The position numbers and the translations under genes were made by a program. From the NCBI GenBank assembly GCA_009885545.1, contig VFKM01000103.1, positions 1 through 47,090 on the forward strand: a stretch of DNA of 47,090 bases. Direction: 5' to 3'. The stretch is from Flavobacteriales bacterium (GTDB lineage Bacteria > Bacteroidota > Bacteroidia > Flavobacteriales_D > Crocinitomicaceae). The notes under the pieces are model-generated. The model worked only from the letters and a program-made list of their open reading frames with translations. It made no database searches and was not told the DNA's origin. Shown piece by piece: positions 1 through 8,623 of this stretch (the stretch's first letter is position 1; each line of letters opens with the position of its first letter).

Positions 1-1358
1 GTAATTCCAACATTTCCCCATCTTGGCGTTTTATAGGAAGGTAATTCCAAAAGTAAAAATCCTTTTTCCTTAGAATTAATAATCATTTTTAAGATAAACG
101 CAATTATCAATGCAGCAATTAGTCCGAGAGAATATAAACCAAATAAAACCAATCCTTGAAGATTGATAAAACCTAAAACCTCTTCATTTGGTATGACCAA
201 AGCAATTAACAAAGTATAAACTGGAATTCTCGCACTACAACTCATTAATGGCGCTACCAAAATTGTGATCATTCTCTCTTTCCAATCAGAAATTGTTCTA
301 GTCGCCATTATACCTGGAATAGCACAGGCAACACTAGAGATCAATGGAACTACGCTTTTCCCATTTAGCCCTAATGGACGCATAAGGCGATCCATAATGA
401 ATACTACTCTGGCTAAATATCCGCTTTCTTCTAAAATTGAAATAAAGAAAAACAACAATGCAATTTGTGGAATAAATACAACCACACCTCCTATTCCAGG
501 TACAATACCTTGGCTCAATAAATCAGAAAACAATCCTTTTGGCAATGATTCGCTAAGCCATCCACTAAAATTAGAGAAACTACTATCAATGAAATCCATT
601 GGATAGGATGCAAAAGCAAAAATGAATTGAAAAATCAGCATCAAGATTCCAGCAAAGATGAGGTACCCAAAAACTGGATGAACTAAAATTTTATCAATGC
701 GATTAGATAGTGATTCATTTTTTGGAACTTTTATTATTTCTATCTCTTCAATTAACTGACTAATTAAGACATATCGGCTGTTAGCTTCAACCTCTTGACC
801 TTTTAAATCATCAACAGCGCATACTTCCGCATTTGATAAAAAAGACTCGTATTTGATGCTATCGGAAGCTGATTCAACAGCTTGGAGCAATCGTTCTTTG
901 CCTATGCCAATTCGCGCTGTTGTTTCAATAATAATTGAACCCGAAAAGCGTTCTTGCAATTTTTCTATATCAACTATTTTTCCCTTCTTTCGAGCAATAT
1001 CAGCCATATTCAAGACTAATATTGAAGGGATTTTCATATCATATATTTGTGTGAAAAGAAAAAGATTTCTTTCTAGATTCGATTCATCAGCAACAACAAT
1101 AACAAGATTAGGAAAGTCTAAATGACCTGGATTAGATAATACGTCATATACTACCTGTTCATCTTTAGATCGTGGATAAATGCTGTATGTTCCAGGAAAA
1201 TCAATTAATGTATGTTCCTCTTTTCCAGTTGAAAAAACACCGAATTTTTTATCTACCGTGACACCTGGGAAATTTCCAATATGTTGACGTAATCCTGTCA
1301 ACATATTGAATACAGAGCTTTTACCTGTATTCGGATTTCCTAAAAGTGCAATTCTCAT
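1..1358 (-). CDS. feoB: Ferrous iron transporter FeoB (partial, C-terminus beyond window)
   Basis: FeoB is the inner-membrane Fe(II) permease with a cytosolic N-terminal GTPase. Reading from ATG at 1358 gives 452 codons before the left edge. Visible GTPase motifs are G1 GNPNTGKS (residues 7-14), the GNFPGVTV switch region, G3 DFPGTYS (53-59; DLPG is more usual) and G4 NMAD (117-120). A linker follows, then hydrophobic segments starting near residue 220 and the Gate-domain signature SCSARIPVY. FeoB is usually 650-800 aa, so roughly the last third is missing. feoA lies 107 nt upstream on the same strand, the usual feoAB order. A possible TAAGTTTG box lies between them (1444-1451). The frame is open throughout, so this is an edge truncation and not a broken gene. 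Confidence 0.96.
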   Translation of the reverse strand, partial: MRIALLGNPNTGKSSVFNMLTGLRQHIGNFPGVTVDKKFGVFSTGKEEHTLIDFPGTYSIYPRSKDEQVVYDVLSNPGHLDFPNLVIVVADESNLERNLFLFTQIYDMKIPSILVLNMADIARKKGKIVDIEKLQERFSGSIIIETTARIGIGKERLLQAVESASDSIKYESFLSNAEVCAVDDLKGQEVEANSRYVLISQLIEEIEIIKVPKNESLSNRIDKILVHPVFGYLIFAGILMLIFQFIFAFASYPMDFIDSSFSNFSGWLSESLPKGLFSDLLSQGIVPGIGGVVVFIPQIALLFFFISILEESGYLARVVFIMDRLMRPLGLNGKSVVPLISSVACAIPGIMATRTISDWKERMITILVAPLMSCSARIPVYTLLIALVIPNEEVLGFINLQGLVLFGLYSLGLIAALIIAFILKMIINSKEKGFLLLELPSYKTPRWGNVGI

Positions 1359-1465
1359 TTATTTAAATCGTTATTATTCAACGGTTGTATTTAACTCCTA
1401 GAAAAGAAAGTGAAATACAACATTACTATAATTTGTTGGATAACAAACTTAGGCAAAAACATTCA

Positions 1466-1696
1466 TTAATGGGAGTCTTCTACTTCAATTAATCCTGCTT
1501 CATCTAATCGAATCGACAAGACATATCCGTGAACGTCAACAGCAATTGGATCGCCAAAAGGCGCTTTAAATAACACACGTAACTCTTTACCATTAACCAA
1601 TCCCATCTCCATCAATTTCGGCTTTAACGCTGAATCTTTGATTGAAGAAACCTTTACAAGTTGACCTGGTATAATTGAAGATAAAAATTTACTCAT
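1466..1696 (-). CDS. feoA: FeoA family ferrous iron transport accessory protein
   Basis: This small cytosolic SH3-like protein (76 aa from this start) is expected to bind FeoB and modulate its GTPase or transport activity. The sequence has the FeoA pattern: a 'PGQLVKVSSI' start of the beta-barrel, 'LMEMGLVNGKEL' (the conserved L-x-x-MGL-x-G turn), 'FGDPIAVDVHGY' and a terminal 'LDEAGLIEVE'. An in-frame TTG at 1717 would add seven residues. I prefer ATG 1696 because the TTG overlaps a -7 box (TAACTTTG, 1722-1715) that should lie upstream of the transcript. It precedes feoB and is probably its operon partner. Confidence 0.93.
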   Translation of the reverse strand: MSKFLSSIIPGQLVKVSSIKDSALKPKLMEMGLVNGKELRVLFKAPFGDPIAVDVHGYVLSIRLDEAGLIEVEDSH

Positions 1697-1714
1697 TTTA
1701 TTCTTTACTTGAAG

Positions 1715-1722
1715 CAAAGTTA
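1715..1722 (-). promoter_or_regulatory. Putative -7 box of the feoAB promoter
   Basis: TAACTTTG on the minus strand matches the Bacteroidota -7 consensus TAnnTTTG exactly. Transcription would start about 6-8 nt downstream, leaving a short leader before ATG 1696. No good -33 TTG is visible. An imperfect palindrome centred on GTTTAAAC (1735-1748) overlaps the expected -33 region and could be an operator, which is inference. Confidence 0.5.
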
Positions 1723-1778
1723 CCTATTTGATCAGTGGTTTAAACTACCTCTTTTAGGGTATATTGAAAATGTCTAGA

Positions 1779-3053
1779 TTATACTTTTTCTTTCATAATC
1801 AAACGAGCTGTTTGACGTGTTTTTTGTTCCAACAAAATGTTTTTATTCTCAGTTACTCGGGCTAAAGTCTCATCGTCATAATGCCTAATCGTTACTAACT
1901 CTAATCCTTCGTTGTAACGAACTTCGTACGTATCTTTAAACAGCTCCAAAATTTCATCAGGATTCACTTTATTTCTATCGAGTAAAATTGAAAAATCTAA
2001 TGCTGAATTTTGCATCAAATTAATTTTAGCATTCACTTTCGCTAATCGATTAAAAATATCACTTAAATTTTCTTCAACGATGAAAGAAAAATCTTTTGTT
2101 GTAAATGAAAAAAGGATTTGATCCATTTTAAAAATAAACGAAGGAACTAAATGATCATTTGTTGTTGATGCCTGAATTACAGTTCCTTCAGCTTCAGGAT
2201 TTAGAAACGATTTCACGTATAACGGAATTCCTTTATTCTGCAGCGGTTTAATAGTTTTAGGATGAATTACAGATGCCCCATAGTACGAAAGTTCTATTGC
2301 TTCTTTGAATGAAATACTTTCTAATTTAATCGTATTATCAAACCATTTTGGATCTGCATTCAACATTCCAGGAACATCTTTCCAGATAGTCACACTTTCA
2401 GCATTTATGCAATACGCGTAAATTCCAGCTGTATAATCTGACCCTTCACGTCCTAAAGTTGTATTAAACCCTTCAGGGGTATGACCGATAAATCCCTGCG
2501 TGACTTGAATATCAACTTGTTTAAATTGAGAAATGATATTCGAACCAATTAATTCTTCAGTTTTATTCCAATCGACCTCACCTTCCTGGTAATTATTATT
2601 TGTACGAATCAATTTTCTTGAATCCGCCCATGAGGCAGAGTGTCCTTGTTCCAACAAAAACGCTGTCACAATTTGAGAAGAAAGTAATTCGCCAAGGGAA
2701 ACAATTTGATCATATTCAAAGCTGTAATTATCAGGAAGAGGTTCATTATATCTATCCCTTAATTTCTCAAAAACATCCTCGACTTGATTGTAAATAGCAA
2801 AATGTTTTTCTAAAAACAGTTCCCCTAAAATATGTATATGAAAATCATAAACATCATCCAAAAGCGCCATATATATTTTACGGTCACGATCAAATGAAGC
2901 TTTCACCAATAATTCCAATTTATTAGTTGTTTTCCCCATCGCTGAAACGATGACCATCAATTTTTGACCACCAAATAACGATAGAATATTAGATACATTT
3001 CTAACTGCATTTGGGTCTTTTACTGAAGCCCCGCCAAATTTGAAAACTTTCAT
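1779..3053 (-). CDS. Aspartate kinase (monofunctional)
   Basis: Aspartate kinase phosphorylates L-aspartate, the first step towards lysine, threonine and methionine. The 424-aa protein has the amino-acid kinase fold signatures: KFGGAS at residues 5-10, SLGELLSS, GREGSDYTA (nucleotide and aspartate binding), WKDVPGMLNADP and ELSYYGASVIHPKT. A C-terminal region of about 130 aa corresponds to the regulatory ACT part. Length and layout fit a monofunctional enzyme; no homoserine dehydrogenase domain follows. The gene stands alone, ending about 57 nt before the feoA promoter and divergent from the lipoprotein at 3187. ATG 3053 follows an exact -7 box (3080-3073). I cannot tell which end-product inhibits this isozyme, so I give no symbol. 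Confidence 0.95.
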   Translation of the reverse strand: MKVFKFGGASVKDPNAVRNVSNILSLFGGQKLMVIVSAMGKTTNKLELLVKASFDRDRKIYMALLDDVYDFHIHILGELFLEKHFAIYNQVEDVFEKLRDRYNEPLPDNYSFEYDQIVSLGELLSSQIVTAFLLEQGHSASWADSRKLIRTNNNYQEGEVDWNKTEELIGSNIISQFKQVDIQVTQGFIGHTPEGFNTTLGREGSDYTAGIYAYCINAESVTIWKDVPGMLNADPKWFDNTIKLESISFKEAIELSYYGASVIHPKTIKPLQNKGIPLYVKSFLNPEAEGTVIQASTTNDHLVPSFIFKMDQILFSFTTKDFSFIVEENLSDIFNRLAKVNAKINLMQNSALDFSILLDRNKVNPDEILELFKDTYEVRYNEGLELVTIRHYDDETLARVTENKNILLEQKTRQTARLIMKEKV

Positions 3054-3072
3054 GGATGTGAAATTTAAGATG

Positions 3073-3080
3073 CAAAATTA
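3073..3080 (-). promoter_or_regulatory. Putative -7 box for aspartate kinase
   Basis: TAATTTTG on the minus strand matches TAnnTTTG exactly, 19 nt upstream of ATG 3053. A clear -33 TTG is not seen. Confidence 0.5.
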
Positions 3081-3174
3081 ATTAAAAAACTGAACTCAGA
3101 TTAAAACATTGGCTGTTCACTTTTCAATGTTATTACAATTTTCTTGGTATTGTTTTTGCCAAGTCGGAATTGCT

Positions 3175-3182
3175 TAAATTTG
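3175..3182 (+). promoter_or_regulatory. Putative -7 box, leaderless start of lipoprotein gene
   Basis: TAAATTTG matches the TAnnTTTG consensus, with a TTTG at 3154-3157 (17-nt spacer) as a possible -33 element. Only four bases separate the box from ATG 3187, so the expected transcription start falls at or beside the ATG. Confidence 0.5.
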
Positions 3183-3186
3183 CTAT

Positions 3187-3867
3187 ATGAAAATTACTTC
3201 TTTTATCGCTTTTCTTGTTATTGTGCTAAGTTTTACTTCTTGTATAGAAATAATCGATGATATTTCTATTAAAAACGATGGGTCTGGTACGCTAAAATAT
3301 ACTGTGAATTTAAGCTCAAGTAAGATTAAAATTAATTCAATTCTTGCCTTGGATAGTTTGGATGGCAGAAAGGTTCCAACAATTGCTGAAATTCAAGAGA
3401 ACATATTGTCTTTTAAGAAAGCTTTGGAAGCTAAGTCAGGTATTTCTAATGTATTATTGGATTATAATTTCACCGATTACATTTTTAAATTACAATGTGA
3501 TTTCACCAATGTCACGGTCCTTCAAACTGCACTTAAAGAAGTTATCCAAGAGGTAAGTAAGGAGAAAAACATTCCTGAATTAGAAGAAATTTGGTTGAAT
3601 TGGGATGGAACAAAAATGGTACGATCAATACCAGAAATAACTGTTAAAAAAACAAAAGATTTTAAGCAGGAAGATATTGAATTAATGAAGCAAGGAAACT
3701 ACACATCAATTTCTCGATTTGAACGAACAGTAGATAAATTCGACAATGCATCAGCAACACTTTCAAAAAATAAGATGGCAGTTATGATTCGTACGAATCC
3801 TTATGCTTTGACACAAAATTCAAATATTATAGAAAACACAATCTATCTCACGCCAATCAAGAATTAG
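3187..3867 (+). CDS. Hypothetical lipoprotein
   Basis: I do not recognise the family. The 226-aa product begins with a lipoprotein signal peptide: KIT n-region, hydrophobic core to residue 15 and lipobox SFTSC with Cys19 as the lipidation site, so it should be anchored in a membrane facing the periplasm or surface. The mature part opens with 'DDISIKNDGSGTLKYTVNLSS', resembling the beta-strand-rich start of other small Bacteroidota lipoproteins. It then has an alternating helix/strand pattern with no cysteines or obvious catalytic motif. It lies directly upstream, in the same orientation, of the two exported proteins at 3931 and 5808, which suggests a shared role. The lipobox fixes the start. 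The mRNA may be leaderless. Confidence 0.85.
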   Translation: MKITSFIAFLVIVLSFTSCIEIIDDISIKNDGSGTLKYTVNLSSSKIKINSILALDSLDGRKVPTIAEIQENILSFKKALEAKSGISNVLLDYNFTDYIFKLQCDFTNVTVLQTALKEVIQEVSKEKNIPELEEIWLNWDGTKMVRSIPEITVKKTKDFKQEDIELMKQGNYTSISRFERTVDKFDNASATLSKNKMAVMIRTNPYALTQNSNIIENTIYLTPIKN

Positions 3868-3882
3868 CACTTTATTTTTTAG

Positions 3883-3890
3883 TAATTTTG
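3883..3890 (+). promoter_or_regulatory. Putative -7 box upstream of the 3931 gene
   Basis: TAATTTTG lies in the 63-nt gap between the lipoprotein gene and ATG 3931. It could start a second transcript of the cluster with a leader of about 35 nt. Confidence 0.45.
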
Positions 3891-3930
3891 CTTAAGATTT
3901 TAGTATAAACAAGTGATTCCACACTTACAC

Positions 3931-5796
3931 ATGAAGATAAAAAATATTATTGCAATTCTATTCATTTCAGGATTGGCAAATGCTCAAAAATCAGAAGACC
4001 TAATTCCAAAAGATGCCGTTACTGTTTTTAGTATAAATAATTTCAATCTTCTTCAAAAAATATCACTTGATGAATTAGTTCAGTACGAATTCATGGAAGA
4101 AATTCAACAAGAATTATTTGACGGTTCTACTTCTGGTAAAACGTTAAAAGATTCGGGTATTGACTTTGATCAAAAGCTAAACGTATTTTACGGTCGCGGG
4201 GAAGATCACGAAGTTTCAGGATTCACGTTTGGAATAAAAAATAAAGAAAATTTGTTCATGGTTTTCGATGATTTCGAACGAATTGAAAGTCCTTATCCTG
4301 GCATTGAATATTATAGCTCTTACTTTAACAATTTGATAATTAAAGGGAATTCTGCTTTGTTGATTCGCGTTGAACCTACAATGGAAAAAGTAGATGAAAT
4401 GACTGATTCCATTTGGTATTCAAGAGGCAATGAAAATCCATGGTACATAGATGACTATATAGAAGTACCGGAAGAAAATGAAGAAGAGGTTTTTGAGGAA
4501 GAAATTTTTGAAGAAATGGAGCCAGAACTAAAACCTGAATCAAATTATGAGTTTCCAGAAGCTGGCGAAGATCCAACACAAAAAAATTATTATGAATTAC
4601 GGGATAGTGTTCAATCAATTATGCAAACTCAACTGTTAAAAGAACTATGTGATGAATTATTGATAGAGAAAACAAACCTTCTAACGTATGATATTCGATT
4701 TGCAGAACAATTGACACATACATCAGAGGGTATATTTTATTTAGACAATTCTAGAAGTGTCCAAAAATCTCAGGGATTATGGTATTTCCAAACAATGTTT
4801 CCTTCTTTATATAATGACATGAAGGAATTGTATACCGGTAATGTATTATTAGGAGATTTGTTGCTGCACGATAATTCTGTTGAATTCAAAATGGAAGCAC
4901 GATATGGAGATAAAATCGGTTCAATTTATGAACAAATGAATGATTCCAAATTCGATAAGAATGTATTAAAATATATACATCAGGACAATACTGCATACTT
5001 TACTTATAATATAAACCTTCGCCAAGCATACGAAGAGGCTTATAAAGTGGTGATGCCTATACTTACAGACGAAAGAAATGCCCAAATTTCAGCAAATGTC
5101 TTAACAATTGAATTATTGAACGAATTCGTAAATAAGGATGCGTTATTTGGAACCTATAAGGGAAGTATGTTTGGAACGTTTAATGGCATTAAAAAGATAA
5201 AAACCACAAAAATTGAGTTCACTTACGACGAAATAACCTATGAGTATATTGAAAAGGAAGTTGAAGCTGAAGAAGATATGCCAATTTTTACTATCGGATT
5301 TACAACTGAGAGAGGTGACATTCCGGAAAAAGTATTGAATCATTTAAGTCGATTAACATCACGTTTTCAAAATATGGGTAGTTATTGGATTTATGAAGAT
5401 GCGATTTTAGATGCTGCTCCTTTATATATGATTAACAAGAATGGTTTATTCATTTTTACAAATGACGAGAATCTTGCAGTAAATCATACAAATGGTTTTG
5501 GATCATCTGCCCTTTCAAAAAAGGAAGCTAAAAAATCAAAGAAAAGTGGCTTTATGTATGCGCAAGTTGATTGGGCACAAGCGATTGATCGTTTTCCTAA
5601 AGACTTTTTTAGCGCCGAACAAAATGAAATTATCGATGCAATGCGCGGCAAAACTGGAATAATGGAATTAACTACAACCAAAACGACAAAAGAGAAAACT
5701 AATTTTAATCTTGTCTACAATTTCGGTGGAACGTACGATAACTCAGGAAAATATCTCTTAGATATGTTGAATAGCCTTTACGTTATTTCAAAATAG
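3931..5796 (+). CDS. Exported protein, DUF4836-like (tentative)
   Basis: Function unknown. ATG 3931 gives a clean signal peptide (MKIKNIIAILFISGLANA, cleavage before QKSEDL); the upstream in-frame GTG at 3913 would only add MIPHLH, so I reject it. The mature protein starts 'DLIPKDAVTVFSIN', which resembles Bacteroidota DUF4836 proteins, but I cannot confirm membership. A very acidic stretch (about residues 175-215, rich in Glu, with EEE and EEEIFEE runs) breaks the fold, like a disordered linker. Residues about 403-460 align by eye with the next gene's 292-341 (around IEKEVEAEEDMPIF versus MEKEVKVPGFSLMF). The stop is 11 nt before the next gene, so the two are probably co-transcribed. No transmembrane helix follows the signal peptide. 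Confidence 0.8.
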   Translation: MKIKNIIAILFISGLANAQKSEDLIPKDAVTVFSINNFNLLQKISLDELVQYEFMEEIQQELFDGSTSGKTLKDSGIDFDQKLNVFYGRGEDHEVSGFTFGIKNKENLFMVFDDFERIESPYPGIEYYSSYFNNLIIKGNSALLIRVEPTMEKVDEMTDSIWYSRGNENPWYIDDYIEVPEENEEEVFEEEIFEEMEPELKPESNYEFPEAGEDPTQKNYYELRDSVQSIMQTQLLKELCDELLIEKTNLLTYDIRFAEQLTHTSEGIFYLDNSRSVQKSQGLWYFQTMFPSLYNDMKELYTGNVLLGDLLLHDNSVEFKMEARYGDKIGSIYEQMNDSKFDKNVLKYIHQDNTAYFTYNINLRQAYEEAYKVVMPILTDERNAQISANVLTIELLNEFVNKDALFGTYKGSMFGTFNGIKKIKTTKIEFTYDEITYEYIEKEVEAEEDMPIFTIGFTTERGDIPEKVLNHLSRLTSRFQNMGSYWIYEDAILDAAPLYMINKNGLFIFTNDENLAVNHTNGFGSSALSKKEAKKSKKSGFMYAQVDWAQAIDRFPKDFFSAEQNEIIDAMRGKTGIMELTTTKTTKEKTNFNLVYNFGGTYDNSGKYLLDMLNSLYVISK

Positions 5797-5807
5797 GTTT
5801 CTCAAAA

Positions 5808-7136
5808 ATGTTTAAAAAATTATCCTTAATTCTTTTTCTTGCAATTGGACTAGGTGCCTTTTTAGTACTACGTCCAATCTTGTTTAAAAAACATGTAAAT
5901 CCTAGAATCGTTGACCGTTTACCTGATAGTGATTTTATTGGCCGTGCCTATGTACTAGATCTTGCAAGAGAAACGAGTGGTATGATGTATTATCACAAAA
6001 TTCCTTTTCGGGATCTTTTTACATATGAATTTATATTAAGTCAGGGAAAACTTTATGGTTTGAATCTGCAAAATCCCGTATATTTCTTTGCGAATGAAAA
6101 AGGAGATTGGGGAGCATTAATTGAAGTTACGGATAGTAGTAAGATAAGCGAAGGAATTGAACGTTTAAAATCCTTTATCAAGATTGAAGACGAGTTAATT
6201 AAAGAGAACCGTGTTTATCGATTTAAGAAAGAAAAAGGGTATTTGACTTATAGTAAAAATTATATGTTCATATACAAGGGAGATGATTTTGAAACAAAAT
6301 TAGAAAAGGTTTCAAATGCAAAATACCTTGATATTACGCCAGCTTGGAGAACTTTTCTTCGAGAAAAGCAATTCAAAGATGAAAAATTAGTGATCTACTC
6401 TAATTGGAGTAAGCTAAAAGAAAATGGAGTTGAAACTGCCATCTTTGCTCACAATAGTGATTCGGTCAGTTTTAGTTTATTAACCTACATTAGAAATAAA
6501 AAGCCGTTAAATATCTCGCTTAAAAAAGAGGGCACGAATTTCCGTAATGGGGATTTCACAAATAAAATACTTAATATCCATTTGGATATTTCCAAACTCA
6601 GGAATGACCCAACTGATCCATTGTATATGTGGCTTTTAAAGATTGGCAAAAAAGTAAGTTTTCCTACATCTGAATTTTTGGAAGCTTGGGAAGGTGATTT
6701 ATCATTTCGTCAAGGTGGATATCAAACTGTGAAAGAAACATATATTGAATCTGTTTTAGATGATGATTTTAATGTGACAGAGGTTGAAATGGAAAAAGAG
6801 GTGAAAGTTCCAGGGTTTTCACTTATGTTTTCTGCAAACAAAAAGGCAAGGAGACTTATAAATAGGCTGTTAGCTAAAGGAATATTAACCAAAGATGACG
6901 AATATTATCGTTTTTTATTCTCCCCTCAACTGAAAATGAAAACCATGTCCAATTACTATATTTTTCATAGTGGATCTTATACTCCTAAAACTGAAGAAAG
7001 TGAGAAAAATAATGGAACTTGGACCAAAAATGGAACTAAAATAGAATTCAGTCTTGATTCATTAAGTAAAAATGAAGTATTCGGTTCGATTTATATTCCA
7101 GTTAATCGAATAATCAGTAGAAGTCGTTTTTTCTAA
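5808..7136 (+). CDS. Membrane-anchored exported protein, distant paralogue of the preceding gene
   Basis: Function unknown. The 442-aa protein has an N-terminal hydrophobic segment (residues 5-25, after MFKK) followed by RPILFKKH. It has no clear cleavage site, so it is probably a signal anchor with the rest in the periplasm. Its body parallels the preceding protein: an early 'RLPDSDFIGRAYVLDL' corresponds to 'LIPKDAVTVFSINN', and the block around EMEKEVKVPGFSLMF corresponds to its IEKEVEAEEDMPIF. It lacks the acidic linker and is shorter. It is 11 nt downstream of that gene. No terminator is visible before phoH, 157 nt further on. Confidence 0.78.
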   Translation: MFKKLSLILFLAIGLGAFLVLRPILFKKHVNPRIVDRLPDSDFIGRAYVLDLARETSGMMYYHKIPFRDLFTYEFILSQGKLYGLNLQNPVYFFANEKGDWGALIEVTDSSKISEGIERLKSFIKIEDELIKENRVYRFKKEKGYLTYSKNYMFIYKGDDFETKLEKVSNAKYLDITPAWRTFLREKQFKDEKLVIYSNWSKLKENGVETAIFAHNSDSVSFSLLTYIRNKKPLNISLKKEGTNFRNGDFTNKILNIHLDISKLRNDPTDPLYMWLLKIGKKVSFPTSEFLEAWEGDLSFRQGGYQTVKETYIESVLDDDFNVTEVEMEKEVKVPGFSLMFSANKKARRLINRLLAKGILTKDDEYYRFLFSPQLKMKTMSNYYIFHSGSYTPKTEESEKNNGTWTKNGTKIEFSLDSLSKNEVFGSIYIPVNRIISRSRFF

Positions 7137-7293
7137 AATTGCACTAATTTTCATTCAAATTATATACTATTCGCTTTAAAATTGCGTATTTATGATATTG
7201 GATGAAAAAGCTAACACAAAGTTGTAAATAACTAAGTATTTTTTTCTCATACGTTGCGATAGATTTCAAGTATATTCATTAAAAAATCTAAAC

Positions 7294-8619
7294 ATGTCCA
7301 AAAAACAAAAGATATACGTTCTTGATACTTCTGTACTTTTACACGACCATCAAGCCATCACCAATTTCAAAACAAATCATGTAGCAATACCAATTACTGT
7401 TTTGGAAGAATTAGATAAATTCAAGATTGGAAACGATACAAAGAATTTTTCGGCAAGAGAAGTGATACGATTTATTGACAAGTTATCTGGAAATGGAAGT
7501 TTACAAGAATGGGTTTCTTTAGGAAAAGGAATGGGTGATTTTAAGGTGGTTATGGAAAGTAATCCACGTGAAGTTAATGCGGAATATGTTTATTCTGTTG
7601 GGAAAAATGACCACAAAATTATCAACGCTGCTCTTTATTTAAAGGAAGTAGAAACAAAAAAAGATGTAACGTTAATAACCAAAGACATCAATTTAAGAAT
7701 TAAAGCTAAAGCACTTGGAATAGCTGCAGAAGATTATGAAACAGGAAAAGTAGATAACGACCAATTAACCGAGGCATCTTCATATACTATAGAAGGAGTA
7801 GATTCTGAGATAATTAGACAAATATTTACAAGTGGTAGAATTGAGGAAAATGGTATTCTTGGAAATAAAAAAACAGCGAATGGATATTATATATTAAAGA
7901 ATGGTAAAACTTCTTCATTGGCGTATTACAATCATTTAACTGATCAAATTGAGCGAATTGAAAAGGAATATGTCTATGGGATCAAACCTAAAAATGCTGA
8001 ACAAGCTTTTGCTTTTCATGCATTGATGAATCCAACAGTTAAGTTAGTTGCCTTGCAGGGAGTTGCTGGAACAGGAAAAACACTTTTAGCTTTAGCTTCA
8101 GCTTTAGAGACAAGTAAGGCATTCCATCAAATAATATTAGCAAGGCCAATTGTTCCGCTTTCGAACAAAGACATCGGATTTCTTCCAGGTGATGCAAGCG
8201 ATAAAATTGGTCCATACATGGAACCATTGTGGGATAATTTGAAATTTATCAAATCTCAGTTTGGAGAAAATGAAAAGAAACATAAGGCCATTTTAGATAT
8301 GGAGCAGGCAGGTAAAATTGTTATTACACCTTTGGCGTTTATTAGAGGTAGAAGTTTGTCTAATATTATGTTTATTGTTGATGAAGCACAAAATTTAACT
8401 CCTCACGAAATCAAAACGATAATAACTCGGGCTGGGGAAAACACTAAAATTATTTTCACAGGAGATGTACATCAGATTGACACACCATACTTGGATGAAA
8501 ACAGTAATGGTTTAGCTTATTTAATAGATAGATTAAAAGGTCAGGAATTGTTTGCTCATGTGAAATTAGAAAAGGGTGAAAGATCAGAACTTGCTAACCT
8601 AGCGAATGAATTGTTATAA
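7294..8619 (+). CDS. PIN-domain PhoH family protein (PhoH2-like ribonuclease/ATPase)
   Basis: This 441-aa cytosolic protein combines an N-terminal PIN nuclease domain (about residues 7-140) with a C-terminal PhoH P-loop ATPase. PIN acidic residues are visible at Asp11 (YVLDTSVLL), Glu38/Glu39 and Asp41, and in 'ITKDINLRIKAKALGI'. The ATPase has Walker A GVAGTGKT (about 256-263), 'ARPIVPLSNKDIGFLPGD', Walker B FIVDEAQN (about 359-366) and the sensor-like 'IIFTGDVHQIDTPYLDENSNGL', all typical of PhoH. Characterised fusions of this layout act as RNA helicase/RNases (PhoH2 of mycobacteria); the substrate here is unknown. No small antitoxin-like gene precedes it. It ends 4 nt from the convergent epimerase gene with no terminator between them. 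Confidence 0.92.
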   Translation: MSKKQKIYVLDTSVLLHDHQAITNFKTNHVAIPITVLEELDKFKIGNDTKNFSAREVIRFIDKLSGNGSLQEWVSLGKGMGDFKVVMESNPREVNAEYVYSVGKNDHKIINAALYLKEVETKKDVTLITKDINLRIKAKALGIAAEDYETGKVDNDQLTEASSYTIEGVDSEIIRQIFTSGRIEENGILGNKKTANGYYILKNGKTSSLAYYNHLTDQIERIEKEYVYGIKPKNAEQAFAFHALMNPTVKLVALQGVAGTGKTLLALASALETSKAFHQIILARPIVPLSNKDIGFLPGDASDKIGPYMEPLWDNLKFIKSQFGENEKKHKAILDMEQAGKIVITPLAFIRGRSLSNIMFIVDEAQNLTPHEIKTIITRAGENTKIIFTGDVHQIDTPYLDENSNGLAYLIDRLKGQELFAHVKLEKGERSELANLANELL

Positions 8620-8623
8620 GCTA

